Below, in pieces: positions 53,204 through 59,088 of a stretch of 64,000 bases of DNA (the stretch's first letter is position 1; the number at the start of each line of letters is the position of its first letter). The stretch covers positions 21,159,155 through 21,223,154 of the forward strand of contig OX457038.1 of assembly GCA_949752735.1 (NCBI GenBank), read 5' to 3'. Below the pieces are notes generated by a model, which ran no database searches, was not told the DNA's origin, and worked only from the letters and a program-made list of their open reading frames with translations. The position numbers and the translations under genes are program-made. This DNA is from Lumbricus terrestris (taxonomy: Eukaryota > Annelida > Clitellata > Crassiclitellata > Lumbricidae).

Positions 53204-55683
53204 TACATACATACATACATGCATACATACATACATACGTATGTGTTTGCGTAGAAATATTTGTCTGCCACAAAGTGGGAGATATCATGTAATCTTATCA
53301 ACAGATGAGGGTGCATGCAGTTTTTGTAAATTTTCCTCTGTCAACGCACACTGAGTAGTAAACTTGATCAGAATCACCACCCTTTGCTTTTCGGCCAATA
53401 ATCCGAACGACTTCCACGCGAAACTCTTAGCATCTTCTTTAAATCCAATTGCTCTGTACAAGTCTTTCCATCTAAGCAGGCCAAATCACCCTAGGTTACA
53501 CTTGTTTTGTACGGAAAATGTTTTTATTTTCCTAATCAGATCTTATTTATGAGACGTTGCTCAAATTGTTGACAAAATAGGATCTATTGTCCAATTGCCT
53601 AACATTACTCCATTGTGCACATAGACAAGCCTATTAATTTTCGAAAGCTTAATTAATCACCAATTTCACATAGGTCACGTACAACGTAGGAGTTTGATAC
53701 TGGGGAGAAAAATTGGAATCAGGTAGTAACTGGCCGGTGACACGAAACGGAGTATCCCCTGAAAGCTATCCGGGGGATGAATTAATCTATTCCCCCGGAT
53801 GGAATTAACCGGTCTATACTATCCGGGGGGGATAAACCATTCTATCCCCTTTTTGAAAATGCTCATAATAATTTTTTTGGCTGTAGGCTAATCAAAATTT
53901 AAAGTGACTCTAATTGTTTTAAGTGTCCTAAGCAATGCTCAGATAAAGGCAACTCGAATTTCTTTAGTGACTCTGAGTGTTCTTAAGTGTTTTAAATGTT
54001 TTAAGTGCTCTAAAAACAGGGCAAAACAAATTATCTAGTGGGAATAAACATGCCTGTTAGTGTCATTGTTCAAAAAAAGCAGATGAAATTTAATTTGCCA
54101 AAAAAATACACGCGGAAGCGGTTTTTTCGACTTTTTTAATTTGGGGGGATACAATTAATACGGGGTATACTCTATTTCATGACACCGGCAATGGAGAATC
54201 ACAGGCCTGTAGACACGACCAATCGCCTGCATAAAATTGCAGATCGCCACCTCTTTGCAAAGTAATAGTAACGTGTATCCTAAAACTAGAGGGCAGACAG
54301 TTCTGTTCCATCCTAGCGGACTATCAGGCAGGAACGCACACACGGTATAGCATTCACTTAGGCCTAGTTGGAGTTCTTTTTACCTTGGTTGATGCCATAA
54401 TTCAAATCAAATCACAAAATCCTCAAAAGTTTAAACGTTAAGCGCACTGTTCGAAAAGTCCAAACGAATACGTAGCATCATAGGTTTCATAGCATTGATG
54501 CAAAAACGGTGTTGCCAGGAAAAATCGAAGTATATAAGAGAAAGATTCTATTTTCATTGACGCAGCAATTTTTCATGCACGAGATGAAAAATGCAACGAA
54601 AAGAAATAACTGAATACACGTGGCATCGGCGGCGCGCCGACAAATTTTCGGCGGCGGCGGCGCGCCGACTCAAACAAATCGGCGGCGGCGGCGCCCACAA
54701 AGTGTCGGCGGCGGCGGCGCGGCGCGGCCGGCGCAGGGCTCTGCCTATAAGGCATGACGACAATGTCCTGTACAAGTAGACGCCGTTTCTAGACTTAAGA
54801 GCTAACGAGATCTTATAGGCTACTGATAGGAAGTCTTACGTCGTGGATCATGGTCTATGCACTGTTGTCCAATTCCCTCTTGAGGTCAAATCACTCTGTG
54901 CCCCAGCCACAGTTTTGGTCCTGATTTGGATTTATGTTGCCATGGAAAGCCTCGTTCCTCAAGTAGGCCTATAGCCTTATAGGCCTATGGCGATGCACGT
55001 GGTTTGTATCAAAAGTTCAAAACGGTTCTCAATAGGATGACACGTTAGAACCACCTCCTCCTCTCCTTCCACTTAGAGCCTACCTTTGCAGCCGCTGCTG
55101 ATATCTCGCATTTCCTCTGCTCGGGCTCTGGATTCTGCAGTGAGGCAAGCGACATTTATAACGACATTTTGCATCAGCTTGGCTAATCGTAATCGTAGTC
55201 GTAATCTCGAAGCTTCTAAGCGCCACTCGAATGCCAAATCACGGCACCTGCCGCTCATTCACGATTGCTGAGTTTTAGTCATCAGAGGGATTGTCGAAAA
55301 GTGTGGAATTGAGGAGGAAGATCACTCCAGAGACCTGGTACAGTGTTGAATGACTTCAAAAATTGCAGAATGTAATTAAAGTCGTTTTACAAGGTCAACG
55401 TGGTGATCTGCAGGATTGATAGAAACGCTTAACAGATACCAGTGGCTCACTTTAAAAAAATGTCCATCTCCATAATCCATCGAGAATTCTCGTATACATA
55501 AATCTCACCTATCTACAGCATCAACAATAATTTTATTAATGTTATTTTATACAACTTAAAGTTATTGGTAGAAAAGCTCGTAGTGAATTACTGGAGAGAG
55601 CAAATTTTTTCTGAAGAAAGATCGTTTGTTGCTCTCAATTGTTGTAGGCCTCTTCCGATTCCGAATTGGAAGACTACTTTTGA
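23937..55683 (+). CDS. Giant transmembrane mucin 2 (10 exons, 4,079 aa)
   Basis: Proposed exons: 23937-34947, 35327-35395, 36908-37023, 44510-44568, 45242-45495, 46886-47048, 47392-47577, 48029-48221, 51962-52114 and 55648-55683 (TGA). All introns are GT-AG, phases agree, and the total is 12,240 nt. Order: signal peptide (about 1-26), Ser/Thr-rich N-terminal region, 21-aa repeats (about 255-3586), SEA-like domain (about 3700-3836), ten-Cys module (C3844-C3903), helix (about 3908-3930) and a cytoplasmic tail ending DSELEDYF. The ATG has A at -3. Apart from the signal peptide, the repeat exon has no cysteine. The layout is that of cell-surface mucins: heavily O-glycosylated, anchored, forming part of the glycocalyx. 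That function is inferred from architecture. The terminal small exon is the least certain part. Confidence 0.8.
24699..31691 (+). repeat. 63-bp tandem repeat array A, 111 units
   Basis: The distance from the first unit (ATA codon at 24699) to the first divergent unit (31692) is 6,993 bp, exactly 111 x 63. Units vary mainly at the RTSDTT / RPSETT / RTLDTT position and at HEDSGS / HDDSGS / HEDSSS. No unit is out of frame. Confidence 0.95.
27630..30025 (+). repeat. Tandem higher-order duplication, 2 x 1,197 bp
   Basis: The order of variant units over about 27.63-28.82 kb repeats with a shift of 1,197 bp (19 x 63) over about 28.83-30.02 kb, including the run of five HEDSSS units and the rare RASDTT and KTSETTTM units. 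The two copies look nearly identical. Confidence 0.85.
31692..32741 (+). repeat. Degenerate 21-aa repeats linking arrays A and B
   Basis: Units such as SSQTSSIEATDSTGIPDTTT keep the 21-residue period but differ strongly from one another, and at least one is shortened. They share residues with both arrays, so they look like the older stock from which the two were amplified. Confidence 0.8.
32742..34694 (+). repeat. 63-bp tandem repeat array B, 31 units
   Basis: From CTA at 32742 to the degenerate last unit at 34695 is 1,953 bp, exactly 31 x 63. Units alternate between ADLTKLSTQT, ADLDNLSTQM and ADLTKLSTQM forms. A block of 15 units (945 bp) is duplicated (marker AELTKLSTQT at about 32856 and 33801). 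Confidence 0.95.
35327..35395 (+). CDS. Mucin 2 exon 2
   Basis: Acceptor 'cttcgcaggcag', donor 'tttg|gttagt', phase 1 both sides, 22 codons (DDLFVASTEEAGQQYSVVIP...). The alternative acceptor four bases upstream breaks this frame. A linker before the SEA-like domain. Confidence 0.65.
35594..36548. mobile_element. Tc1/mariner-like fold-back element
   Basis: Ends 'cagggtgcgccaaaaagacc' and 'ggtcctttttggcgcaccctg' type are inverted over about 200 bp and flanked by TA on both sides (35592-35593, 36549-36550), as in the Tc1/mariner superfamily. A third partial arm lies at about 36120-36310. There is no transposase frame. Confidence 0.8.
36908..37023 (+). CDS. Mucin 2 exon 3: start of SEA-like domain
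   Basis: Acceptor 'acgattgtag', donor 'gcg|gtgagt', phase 1 in and phase 0 out. It encodes LRPVKFVDYLDPESDSYKEM and QRNTKNA, which matches the usual opening of SEA domains (a strand, then D/N-P-x-S then a helix). The LTR element begins 127 bases after it. Confidence 0.7.
37390..37800 (+). promoter_or_regulatory. CRE-like palindrome cluster in 5' LTR
   Basis: TGACGTCA, the cAMP-response-element core bound by CREB/ATF proteins, is present at 37390, 37516, 37642 and 37793, with several TGACGTA half-matches between them. This suggests that LTR transcription is driven by bZIP factors. Inference only. Confidence 0.6.
37818..37825 (+). promoter_or_regulatory. TATA box of 5' LTR 1
   Basis: TATATATA lies 18 bases after the last CRE palindrome. 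Transcription would be expected to start about 30 bases downstream. The same site is at 42018 in the 3' LTR. Confidence 0.65.
38419..38440 (+). other. Primer-binding site candidate, element 1
   Basis: Starts directly after the LTR with 'ctggtaccagaagtgggg'. A TGG start complements a tRNA CCA end. The tRNA was not identified. The same kind of segment follows the 5' LTR of element 2. Confidence 0.5.
38476..40011 (+). CDS. Gag-protease of LTR element 1
   Basis: 511 codons. The gag part includes KPGRFDGTGSLEFFLVQFEV and a long helical capsid-like region, the typical Ty3/gypsy gag pattern. A zinc knuckle (CYGCGRAGHVVRDC, CX2CX4HX4C) is near residue 342. A retroviral-type aspartic protease follows, with LIDTGSEVSLVP (catalytic Asp near 417). 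The frame ends at TGA 40009-40011, where comparison with element 2 shows a one-base frame break. The remaining polymerase lies in the next frame. Confidence 0.85.
   Translation: MMDDDEVTFRQPRPFEFSTPSDVSPPAVGRTTMEKQPSRGRLIELISDDGEELVETSPRVKTETTDSSKELLENFGSLLRNRPTPMKPGRFDGTGSLEFFLVQFEVCARHNRWTDAEKVDHLRCALEKAATQLLWDFGAQADVSYAQLVERLRQRYGTDGQAETFRSQLYFRRQGAGESLSDLLHEIRRLVVLAYPVPSNETAQIIARDSFLEALRDRELSLKVREREPKTLDEAYRTALRLEAYQRASENDDHRRPSNRVRGTQEVEPTDQLQSTLDRFLTTQRDDQRRWQREMERKMDEQFRELRNQSTIEDDGSRRDQRPGDRRLGDRQPETTRRTVTCYGCGRAGHVVRDCRQPRRFRNRPSDEETTGGDATAPSTSVVVNHTTRPKLPDRASSNAVYVRGRINDRLQMSLIDTGSEVSLVPSSAVEGLELRSCTRLLMAANGSNINVLGEVRLPLRFWDGFEVHANFLVSDQISEPMLGMDFLREQRCRLSFGNGALFIGRKRVPW
40008..41021 (+). 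pseudogene. Broken pol remnant of LTR element 1
   Basis: The frame continues the post-protease segment (GNGSMWCRRVMVAEE), reaches the stub of the RT region (HPLPHRVVIDNQLD) and then jumps to integrase-like sequence: a Cys pair (CQRCSPCAQYHRG) and the start of a catalytic core (SMDIAGTHP, ILTVMDGFAKFVEAIPL). The RT catalytic domain, RNase H and most of the integrase are missing, so the element could move only with help from another copy. Confidence 0.8.
41477..42621 (+). repeat. 3' LTR of element 1
   Basis: About 1,145 bp, near-identical to the 5' LTR but with two instead of three 126-bp CRE blocks (palindromes at 41715, 41841, 41993). It ends 'ccgtcaca', then the ATAA duplication. Confidence 0.88.
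42718..42774. repeat. Perfect 28-nt inverted repeat with 1-nt spacer
   Basis: The left arm 'gtgcatgttggcgtcgtgac' plus eight more bases is exactly complementary to the right arm. Single base c at 42746 in the middle. It would form a long cruciform or RNA hairpin. Confidence 0.9.
42775..43046 (+). other. Unassigned open frame
   Basis: An open frame of about 110 codons runs from 42708 through the hairpin to 43046. It contains KKSRYTVVFLHFTNWKR but no domain I recognise, and no phase-compatible splice sites for mucin gene 2. It could be old mobile DNA. Confidence 0.25.
43169..43321. mobile_element. 153-bp MITE with 8-bp TSD
   Basis: Ends 'catgggcggagtttgg' and 'aaactccgcccatg' are inverted. 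Perfect flanking octamer attaacag (43161-43168, 43322-43329). Confidence 0.85.
43565..44096. mobile_element. CCGGTGACACG element, copy A
   Basis: Left end 'ccggtgacacgaagcggag' pairs over about 70 bp with the right end '...cacgtgacaccgg', which includes repeated 'tatccgggggat' blocks. An additional complete-looking right terminus lies inside at 44017, where copy B (53734-54188) ends. No transposase. Confidence 0.75.
44083..44313 (-). other. Unassigned open frame, minus strand
   Basis: 76 codons (GISITLWHGSSAHGNEG...) with no recognised domain. It overlaps the end of the mobile element and lies in an intron of the mucin gene, so I doubt it is a gene. Confidence 0.2.
44510..44568 (+). CDS. Mucin 2 exon 4: SEA-like domain, middle
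   Basis: Acceptor 'tttttgcttgcag', donor 'attcg|gtaggt', phase 0 in and phase 2 out, 19 codons plus two bases. LDDAFAGCPGFVRANVTEI fits the helix and second strand of an SEA domain. Confidence 0.7.
44815..44875 (-). repeat. SINE 3' fragment (reverse)
   Basis: 'catagcgtttcttcaag' followed by 'ctactcagaggcgctc' is the reverse complement of the SINE 3' end, slightly diverged. Confidence 0.5.
44928..45130 (+). repeat. tRNA-derived SINE, full copy A
   Basis: Starts 'gggcgcggtggtataggcc' (A-box region, with a small internal AGGCCT-containing insertion) and has the B-box 'gttcgaatcc' about 60 bp on, as in a tRNA-like RNA polymerase III promoter. The body is followed by the 'cgcctctgagcag' and 'gtgctatagtaag' tail. 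Confidence 0.75.
45242..45495 (+). CDS. Mucin 2 exon 5: SEA-like domain, C-terminal half
   Basis: Acceptor 'acggcctttag', donor 'cagt|gtaagt', phase 2 in and phase 1 out, 84 codons. The core strand DLIVSYTVVF is followed by a helix region and the sequons NRT and NVS. The canonical G-S-V-V-V self-cleavage site of many SEA domains is not present before this strand. Confidence 0.75.
45496..46885. other. Intron; (GGAC)n at 46029-46062
   Basis: Intron between the SEA and Cys-module exons. It contains a short ggac tetranucleotide array and a 'ggggata' rich patch near 46170-46240 but no recognised element. Confidence 0.5.
46886..47048 (+). CDS. Mucin 2 exon 6: cysteine-rich module
   Basis: Acceptor 'tttatcttcag', donor 'ca|gtaagac', phase 1 in and phase 2 out. 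Eight cysteines spaced C-x6-C-x2-C-x2-C-x8-C-x3-C-x7-C-x11-C. The spacing equals that of gene 1 apart from one residue in two loops. A nearer AG (46909) would create a stop at the junction, so the upstream acceptor is preferred. Confidence 0.78.
47392..47577 (+). CDS. Mucin 2 exon 7: last cysteines and transmembrane helix
   Basis: Acceptor 'tacttccgcag', donor 'gcgg|gtaacg', phase 2 both sides. Begins CNRNFVPVGEEC, then the helix DIIIAFVFGSLAVLLLLCLL plus VVV and a basic CKRKPW stop-transfer segment. Confidence 0.82.
48029..48221 (+). CDS. Mucin 2 exon 8: cytoplasmic tail
   Basis: Acceptor 'tgattgaacag', donor 'atg|gtaaga', phase 2 in and phase 0 out, 64 codons. Basic run ERRTRTRRRP, then a Ser-rich part. 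The exon start 'aagtga' matches the gene 1 tail exon. Confidence 0.72.
48372..48460. repeat. (ATC)n microsatellite
   Basis: About 29 trinucleotide units, intronic. Confidence 0.95.
48720..51021. mobile_element. 2.3-kb palindromic hAT-like fold-back with perfect 8-bp TSD
   Basis: Starts 'tagggtggagtgaaaaacac' and ends with its complement. The two arms are each about 1.05 kb and nearly identical, with a centre at about 49785-49945. Flanking octamer ctgtgcat is perfect (48712-48719, 51022-51029). Both arms carry a short protein-like stretch (CDRYGTSDIA...AVLEDLGI / AVPEDLGI) that I associate with a family seen in invertebrate mobile DNA. It is broken by stops. Confidence 0.88.
51030..51290. other. 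Repeat-like sequence interrupted by the palindrome
   Basis: Continuous with 48461-48719 once the palindrome and one octamer are removed. It looks like an unidentified repeat, but I cannot assign it. Confidence 0.3.
51962..52114 (+). CDS. Mucin 2 exon 9: cytoplasmic tail
   Basis: Acceptor 'ttggtggataag', donor 'gat|gtaaat', phase 0 both sides, 51 codons with SFESSTDDVVAPQELREWES. It matches gene 1 exon 9871-10029 (159 nt) in phase, position and Ser/acid content. Confidence 0.65.
52990..53245. repeat. (CATA)n microsatellite
   Basis: About 60 tetranucleotide units with few interruptions. Met-Tyr/Val-Cys type frames here are not genes. Confidence 0.95.
53734..54188. mobile_element. CCGGTGACACG element, copy B (nested)
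   Basis: Left end 'ccggtgacacgaaacggag' pairs with right end 'ctctatttcatgacaccgg'. It is homologous along its length to copy A (43565-44017) and lies inside the larger hAT-like element, so it inserted later or was carried along. Confidence 0.78.
54752..55647. other. Intron, nothing recognised
   Basis: Last intron part of mucin gene 2. No element or RNA gene identified. Confidence 0.45.
55648..55683 (+). CDS. Mucin 2 terminal exon
   Basis: Acceptor 'ctcaattgttgtag', then 11 codons ending DSELEDYF and TGA, phase 0. Support comes from the good acceptor, the phase, the exact codon total and an AATAAA about 105 bases on. Gene 1 has one extra small exon at this place, so another exon could have been missed. 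Confidence 0.5.
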   Translation, partial: ASSDSELEDYF

Positions 55684-55788
55684 CATCATCCGCTGAAGTT
55701 CATCATCGTCGTCGTCGTCGTCGGATGAGTGAGCTGTCATGCAGACAGACAACGACAATATCTTGCATCACTCGATCTTGACAAAAGA

Positions 55789-55794
55789 AATAAA
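55789..55794 (+). terminator. AATAAA polyadenylation signal
   Basis: Canonical hexamer 105 bases after the proposed stop codon of mucin gene 2. Confidence 0.5.
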
Positions 55795-55917
55795 TCCAAT
55801 AGTCAGAGAATGATGTGTGGTAAACAATATGTCTTAATTGACTCGTGCGTCTTCTCTGCATATTGTATTGTTTAGAAGGCCCCCCCCCCGATGACTAAAT
55901 TCTTCAATGCCTTAGGC

Positions 55918-56224
55918 CAGTGGTTCCCAACCCGTGGCCCGCACGCCAAAAGTGGACCGCTAGGCCTAAAAAATGACCCTCTTCTCTCAAAGACTTAACA
56001 AAATATATGAAAAAATTGACAATTTGGGCTGGAAAGAACACAATTATTTTCTATTACAAATTATTTTATTTTGACGTCTATAAATAACATTAGACGTTCT
56101 ATTTCGATTCAATTGTTACAATTTTATATGCTTCTAGTTAATCAAATTTTTAGCCCTGTGGCTACCAAATGTCCGTCAACTAAGAAGAGTGGCCCTAAAG
56201 TAAAAAAAACGTTGGGAACCACTA
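55918..56224. mobile_element. hAT MITE (CAGTGGTTCCCAACC type)
   Basis: Left end 'cagtggttcccaaccc' and right end 'gttgggaaccacta' are the well-known hAT-type termini. Flanking octamers ccttaggc and ctttaggc differ at one base. 307 bp, no coding sequence. Confidence 0.85.
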
Positions 56225-56300
56225 CTTTAGGCAAACCAAAGCTGTAGAGATGACCGAAGATGGTGTTCAAATTTAGAATTTTGTTTGTTTGTTTGTGTGA

Positions 56301-56513
56301 GCACTTGTTATAGCGCCTCTTCCAGCCCTCAATCGCTACTCAGAGGCGCTCCCGACTACAGCGCGGACACTGCATCGGAGTTTCACGCCGAAACGCTGAG
56401 CAATTGCGAGTGAAGGACTTGTCCAAGGTCCCTACGCGGCGACTTGAGGTGGATTCGAACCTCGAACCTTCCGGCTTCAAGGCAACGACGCCACCACTAC
56501 ACCACCGCGCCCC
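56301..56513 (-). repeat. tRNA-derived SINE, full copy B
   Basis: Reverse orientation. Read on the minus strand it starts 'ggggcgcggtggtgtagtgg' (A-box), has the B-box 'ggttcgaatcc' (56451-56461) and ends with the 'gaggcgctataac' tail. It shares its whole layout with copy A. Confidence 0.8.
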
Positions 56514-57765
56514 ACAATTTATTATTCTGTAATATCGCCATGTCATGACATTATGGGCTTATAGCTTCTATGTAAGATCATATTATGGGTTTTAAACGGA
56601 ACGTTGCGTTTTGGTCATGTATTTATATTCTGACTGTTGGTGTCATCTTCTTAGAGTCGCAGGCAGCAGGGCTTTTTTAACGTGCAGTTCTACACAAAAT
56701 GTGCAGTTGTAAATGAATTTGTGCAGTTGTAAGAGCAATCTTGTGCAGTGGTAAGGATCAGAAAAAGGTAGGCCCTTACTGCAGCCGGTTTATCGCGGAA
56801 GAGCGAAATGGAACGAAGGGTGAAAAATATGCAGAAGGAAGGCCAAATTTGCAAATTTCGCGTGGATGACTTAAAAAATTTAATCTGATTTAACAGACGG
56901 CGACTTGCGACTAAAAGTCCTGGCAGGCAGCTTCGTTGTTAATAGGCCATCTACTCGTTGCATAGTTTTATATTGACCGTCGCTTCTATATCGTCAATGC
57001 TACTCTATGAAAATTTCTTACAGCTTTGTCCTCATTTCTTTGTCATCTCAGTATCTCCGTATCAGTCATTAATTCGTCACTATCATCATCGTCGTAATGC
57101 TTCAATCATCATCACATTATGGAGATGGACTTGCAAGATAAGGAGGAATTTTCCAATCACTAGTTCTAACCGTCTCTAATTGAACTGAGGTGATGTATCC
57201 CTGGAGGGGGGCGACTGTTTGGCTGCAAGTGTTTGCCTGACTTTGTGTTAGATGCTTATCAACTCTCGCTTTCAAAATATACCTTAAGAAAACATTCTGC
57301 TGCACCCGCTTCTTGCTGACCGTATCTCCCTTCACGAAGTTGAAACCCACGTATAGGCTACCACACTCGATCTGCTCATCATTATCAGCAGCAGCAGCAG
57401 CAGCAGCATCGTGGTCACTGCTTACACAGAATGCTAAATATAGCGGAAAACAACGATTCGGTTACCGGTATCGGCTCACTTCAACTCGGCTTCGAACTCA
57501 CAATAATTCTGTGCGTTCGTTCCGTCATTTTGAATCGGGAAATGAGTTCAGACCGCGCCTTCCATTTGGCATCTGTGACAACATCCATTCGGAACTAATA
57601 CGACAGAGATGCTAGACAGATAAGCTGGAGCCAAATTGTCGCCACGTGTGATAGAACCGGTGGGTGAGCTCATCACTCTGGGTCAGCGATTGTAACGATC
57701 AGCTTTTCAGTTGTAATCAGCTGCGGATATTCCACCGATGAAAACACATTCCGCATATACCACGT
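56514..57765. other. Intergenic, nothing recognised
   Basis: Small frames only. A short CAG run at 57390-57410. No gene supported. Confidence 0.45.
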
Positions 57766-58063
57766 CAGTGGCGGATCCAGGAGAGGGGCAAAATGACCAT
57801 GGCCCCCCATTTAGAAATGTCTTCATTTTTACCAGCTATTCTGGCCCGGAAAGTTGACGTGTCCCCCCCCCCCGTGAGTAGCTCCGTGTGTCCGTCCTCC
57901 ACACCCATGAGATTCGCAAACTATGACGAGGTATCTTTTGGGGGGAAATCCCAGGCAGATGACTAAAAAAAGTCATCAGTTTTTGGTGACCCAGGCGAAC
58001 ATTTTTCCTGGACCAAGACCCTAAATTTTGGCCCCCTCCAAAAAATTTCTGTATCCGCCTTTG
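57766..58063. mobile_element. 298-bp hAT-like MITE with perfect TSD
   Basis: Left 'cagtggcggatccag' and right 'ctgtatccgcctttg' inverted ends. Perfect octamer taccacgt on both sides (57758-57765, 58064-58071). Confidence 0.88.
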
Positions 58064-58284
58064 TACCACGTGACCTATCCAGCCTCGATGTGAAATTGAC
58101 AGTTCCATCGAATTACAGAATCATCGGCCAACGCCCAACAGTAACAAATAATTTAATTCAATCAGTCTAGAATGCAAACAAAAAGCACATTGAGACTCGC
58201 AGAGATACGAACACATGCATTGAAATAATTAGGATTCAGAGAGACAGCTAAAGGGCACACAAACCGACAGAAAATGCAACATAC

Positions 58285-59026
58285 TGTTGCGAACCTGGGT
58301 TTGCCGATCGTTTATGTTCCACCGCCGACTGTATTGAGTGTATTGGCGGCGTCTCTTTGAAGTCGGTCGCCGCTTGGCCTAGTATTATCGGCCGCGACCG
58401 CGGTATGCTTTATGTGCCCCTTCCCCCCGCAGCGCGAATCGTTTATGTTCCACCGCCGACTGTATTGAGTGTATTGGCGGCGTCTCTTTGAAGTCGGTCG
58501 CCGCTTGGCCTAGTATTATCGGCCGCGACCGCGGTATGCTTTATGTGCCCCTTCCCCCCGCAGCGCGAATCGTTTATGTTCCACCGCCGACTGTATTGAG
58601 GGTATTGGCGGCATCGCTTTATGTGCCTCTCTCCCCCGCGGTAGGAATCCTTTATGTTCCACCGCCATCTCTTTGAAGTCGGTCGCCGGCGTGTACGACC
58701 TGTAGTATATATAAGGGAGCCTGTTGCTCTGATAGGGAGTCATCAAATAGTCTTCGAGTGATCGAGTAGAGTTACAGTCAGTCGTAGAGCGAGTTGTGAT
58801 GTACAGTTGATGAGTGTCGTACTGCCGTGAATAAACTGTGTTCTTCTCTTCATCGTCGTGTGTTTCTTGGGAGAGGCGTATCGGTCGGAAGGGGCTGCAC
58901 TTCCTTCGAAATACAACGAAGGCGGACTCGCGTCTCCCTCCTGAGACGACACGCGGGCATATTTGGGCTGGCACCCGCCTCCTGAGACGGTGCTGCAGCA
59001 CGCGCCCTTTTTTGGTTTCCGCCACA
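58285..59026 (+). repeat. 5' LTR of element 2
   Basis: Includes two full and one partial copy of a 131-bp block (starts 58308, 58439, 58570), TATATATAA at 58706 and AATAAA at 58830. Confidence 0.85.
58706..58714 (+). promoter_or_regulatory. TATA box of 5' LTR 2
   Basis: TATATATAA upstream of the likely R region. The LTR polyadenylation signal AATAAA is at 58830-58835. Confidence 0.65.
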
Positions 59027-59088
59027 CTGGTACCCAGCAAGTGGGGTGTGTGGTCGCCTTCTGATCGACATTCGCAGATCGACCGACG

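Larger units (their letters stand above)
52490..54743. mobile_element. hAT-like element with GC-rich ends and perfect 8-bp TSD
   Basis: Terminal inverted repeat 'cagagccctgcgccg' at both ends. Flanking octamer cctataag is perfect (52482-52489, 54744-54751). Each end carries 130-150 bp of 'gtcggcggcggcg' and 'ggcgcgcc' repeats. No transposase. It contains a (CATA)n tract and copy B of the CCGGTGACACG element. Confidence 0.85.

Noticed and set aside
52904..53288. MYVCMYVC frames
   Set aside because: Translation of the (CATA)n microsatellite.
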